The notes under the pieces were generated by a model. It made no database searches. It worked only from the letters and a program-made list of their open reading frames with translations, and had not been told where the DNA came from. This document shows, one piece after another, positions 4,719-6,319 of a DNA stretch of 6,319 nt. A program made the translations under genes and the position numbers. The DNA comes from an uncultured Bacilli bacterium (GTDB taxonomy: Bacteria > Bacillota_I > Bacilli_A > RF39 > UBA660). The stretch covers positions 1 through 6,319 of the forward strand of contig CANRGI010000073.1 of NCBI GenBank assembly GCA_947630095.1, given 5' to 3'. Position 1 is the first letter of the stretch. Each line of letters begins with the position of its first letter.

Positions 4719-6319
4719 ACTTAAAAAGTCAACTAGCGCCTAAAGGTTTAGAATTTAGAGCTGGAGATATTGTAATAAGTGGTAAATATTGTTGTTTCCT
4801 AACAGTAATAAGTTATCCAAAAATGATAAGTGAAGGGTACCTTGCAAACCTAACACAATATTCAGGAATTAAAGTAATAATAAAGCATATACCTATCCAA
4901 TTTTCAGTACTTGCTAAAATGTTAAATAAAGAAATAGCAGATATGAAAGCAAAATATGCTGACGAACACGATAGAACTATACAAGAAAGAATAAGACAAG
5001 ACTTTGAAAGTATAGAAAATTTTATAAGTATGCTAACTGCAACACAAGCGAGAATATTCGATTTCCAACTTCACGTTATGGTATTAGCAGATTCACAAGA
5101 AGAATTAGAAAACAAGAAATTACAAGTAAAGAATTACTTAGACGCTATGGGTATGAAAGGTGTAGTCTTACGTTTTGAACAAGAAAAGATTTTAAAGAGT
5201 TGCTTACCTTTATTCCCATCAGGTGAAATAGAAGAAAGAATTGGTACACCAATCCCTACAGTAACCATGAGTGCTATGTACCCATTTGTATTTGATAGCA
5301 TAAAAGACCCAGGTTTATCTTGCTTATTAGGTGTAGATTTTTCAGGCGGTATCATATTATTTAACCAATTCCTATACCAAATGAGAAAAGAATACAACAG
5401 AAACAATGCTAACATAATTATGTTAGGTACATCTGGTTCAGGTAAATCAACAGCCGCAAAACTATTACTTAGAACAAACATAAGAAATGGAAATAAAATT
5501 GTAGCAATAGACCCTGAAGGCGAACTTGGAGATATGACAGAACTATATGGTGGTGACTTCATAGACTTAGGTAGAGGTGGTGCTTATGGTATGATAAACC
5601 CACTTGAAATAATTGTAGATATGGACGACGAAGAAGAAGCAGCAGGAGCAGGATATGCAGTCCTAACTCGTTCACTTCAAACTCTAAAAGCATTTATGAA
5701 GTATTATAGTCCTGACATAGAAGAAGACGTACTAACTTTATTTAGTGAAGTTGTACAAGATACTTATAAGAGATATAGAATAGACGAAAATACTGACTTT
5801 ACAAAATTTACAAGCGAAGACTATCCAACATTTGACGACGTATATGCTACTATAAAAGGTAGATTAATTTCAATGACAGAAAAAACTCACGAAAGAGAGA
5901 TAATGGAAAGACTAGAACTTAAAATTAGACCTCTTACTAAAGAGTTAAGATATTATTTCACCGGACACACAACAGTAAGTCCTGATAGTGACTTTATAGT
6001 ATTTAATATAAAAGAATTAATGAATAGTGATACTAACATAAGAAATGCTTTATTCTTTAACATATTAAAACATGCCTGGGGCTTATGCCTAGATAAAAGT
6101 ACAAATACTATCCTTATGGTAGACGAAGCACATACACTTCTTGCTGACCAAAACACACTAGGAGCAGAATTCCTAGCCCAAGTACAAAGAAGAAGTAGAA
6201 AATATAACACTGGTACAATAATTATCACACAACAACCTACAGACTTTGCAAAACCAGAAGTTATTATTCACGGTAAAGCAATATTCGACAATGCTTGTTA
6301 CTACCTAGTAATGGGACTT
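4715..6319 (+). CDS. virB4: VirB4/PrgJ-type conjugation ATPase, main part (3' end outside window)
   Basis: 535 codons are open from ATG 4715 to the window edge, with no stop. T4SS VirB4 ATPases are cytoplasmic, membrane-associated hexameric motors that energise assembly and transfer. Residues 1-165 match the VirB4 N-terminal domain that follows the first subdomain (LAPKGLEFRAGDIVISGKY...VISYPKMISEGYL). Walker A is GTSGSGKST at 238-246 (bases 5426-5452). IDPEGE at 265-270 is the conserved acidic motif after it. Walker B is ILMVDE at 466-471, followed by AH. QRRSRKYN (491-498) carries likely arginine-finger residues, and TIIITQQP (501-508) is the usual Gln-containing motif. All key motifs are intact. 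About 100 further residues would be expected beyond the edge. The protein begins internally compared with one-piece VirB4s, the missing front being the gene at 4143-4718, with which it overlaps by three bases. Confidence 0.93.
   Translation, partial: MNLKSQLAPKGLEFRAGDIVISGKYCCFLTVISYPKMISEGYLANLTQYSGIKVIIKHIPIQFSVLAKMLNKEIADMKAKYADEHDRTIQERIRQDFESIENFISMLTATQARIFDFQLHVMVLADSQEELENKKLQVKNYLDAMGMKGVVLRFEQEKILKSCLPLFPSGEIEERIGTPIPTVTMSAMYPFVFDSIKDPGLSCLLGVDFSGGIILFNQFLYQMRKEYNRNNANIIMLGTSGSGKSTAAKLLLRTNIRNGNKIVAIDPEGELGDMTELYGGDFIDLGRGGAYGMINPLEIIVDMDDEEEAAGAGYAVLTRSLQTLKAFMKYYSPDIEEDVLTLFSEVVQDTYKRYRIDENTDFTKFTSEDYPTFDDVYATIKGRLISMTEKTHEREIMERLELKIRPLTKELRYYFTGHTTVSPDSDFIVFNIKELMNSDTNIRNALFFNILKHAWGLCLDKSTNTILMVDEAHTLLADQNTLGAEFLAQVQRRSRKYNTGTIIITQQPTDFAKPEVIIHGKAIFDNACYYLVMGL

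Noticed and set aside
4700..4730. Programmed -1 frameshift joining the two VirB4 parts
   Set aside because: The downstream frame is closed by TAG at 4709 and TGA at 4712, so slippage could only occur within about six bases (4713-4718), and no X XXY YYZ slippery heptamer is there. The AAAAA at 4723-4727 lies past the stop of the first frame. ATGA-coupled reinitiation explains the junction.
5134..5562. Open frame of 142 codons on the minus strand
   Set aside because: It is antisense to the Walker A region of virB4, whose forward frame has clear family motifs; this is a shadow frame.
5953..6228. Open frame of 91 codons on the minus strand
   Set aside because: It is antisense to the Walker B region of virB4, with no independent support.
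246..6319. Mycoplasma-type genetic code (TGA as Trp)
   Set aside because: Trp is written TGG throughout, no gene contains an internal TGA, and TGA serves as a stop at 4716-4718 exactly where the next gene begins.
1..6319. CRISPR array, tRNA, rRNA, insertion sequence or attachment site
   Set aside because: Coding density is nearly complete and the only sizeable gap (178-245) is explained by a terminator and promoter. I saw no regularly spaced repeats, cloverleaf-like segments, transposase motifs or terminal inverted repeats.

Overview
The window is strongly AT-rich. It uses AGA and ATA codons freely, reads TGG as Trp, and its genes stop with TAA, TAG and TGA. Every convincing gene lies on the + strand, and most have AGGAGG-type ribosome binding sites. 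This points to a low-GC Gram-positive host (Bacillota or a relative using the standard code), but nothing here fixes the genus. The content is part of the mating-pair-formation (type IV secretion, T4SS) module of a conjugative plasmid or integrative element, caught in mid-operon.

Layout: (1) positions 1-177 hold the 3' end of an unidentified gene with a short hydrophobic stretch and a Cys-rich, Gly/Thr-rich tail. (2) Positions 178-245 are the only sizeable non-coding gap. They contain an AT-rich intrinsic terminator and, directly after it, an extended -10 promoter whose weak -35 falls inside the terminator hairpin. (3) 246-1532 encodes a secreted or membrane-anchored protein with two related ectodomain units and a C-terminal pair of transmembrane helices, reminiscent of a VirB2-type pilin segment. 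(4) 1548-3827 encodes a VirB6/TrbL/PrgH-like polytopic channel protein with a long helical tail. (5) 3845-4162 encodes a PrgI (VirB3-like) protein. (6) 4143-4718 encodes what looks like the detached N-terminal domain of a VirB4 ATPase. (7) 4715-6319, running off the window, encodes the rest of VirB4 with Walker A and Walker B motifs.

The order VirB6-like, PrgI, VirB4 is the conserved core of Gram-positive conjugation systems such as prgH-prgI-prgJ of the enterococcal plasmid pCF10. The last four genes are spaced by 17 bases or overlap, so they are almost certainly one transcript with translational coupling. In the working model, VirB4 powers the machine, PrgI/VirB3 docks it to the membrane, the VirB6-like protein forms the inner channel, and the 246-1532 protein is a surface-exposed or pilin-like partner. 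No relaxase, coupling protein, VirB8-like protein or cell-wall hydrolase is visible here; they would be expected outside the window.

The main oddities are the VirB4 gene split into two overlapping reading frames, the duplicated ectodomain joined to a pilin-like membrane hairpin, and the long tail of the VirB6-like protein.
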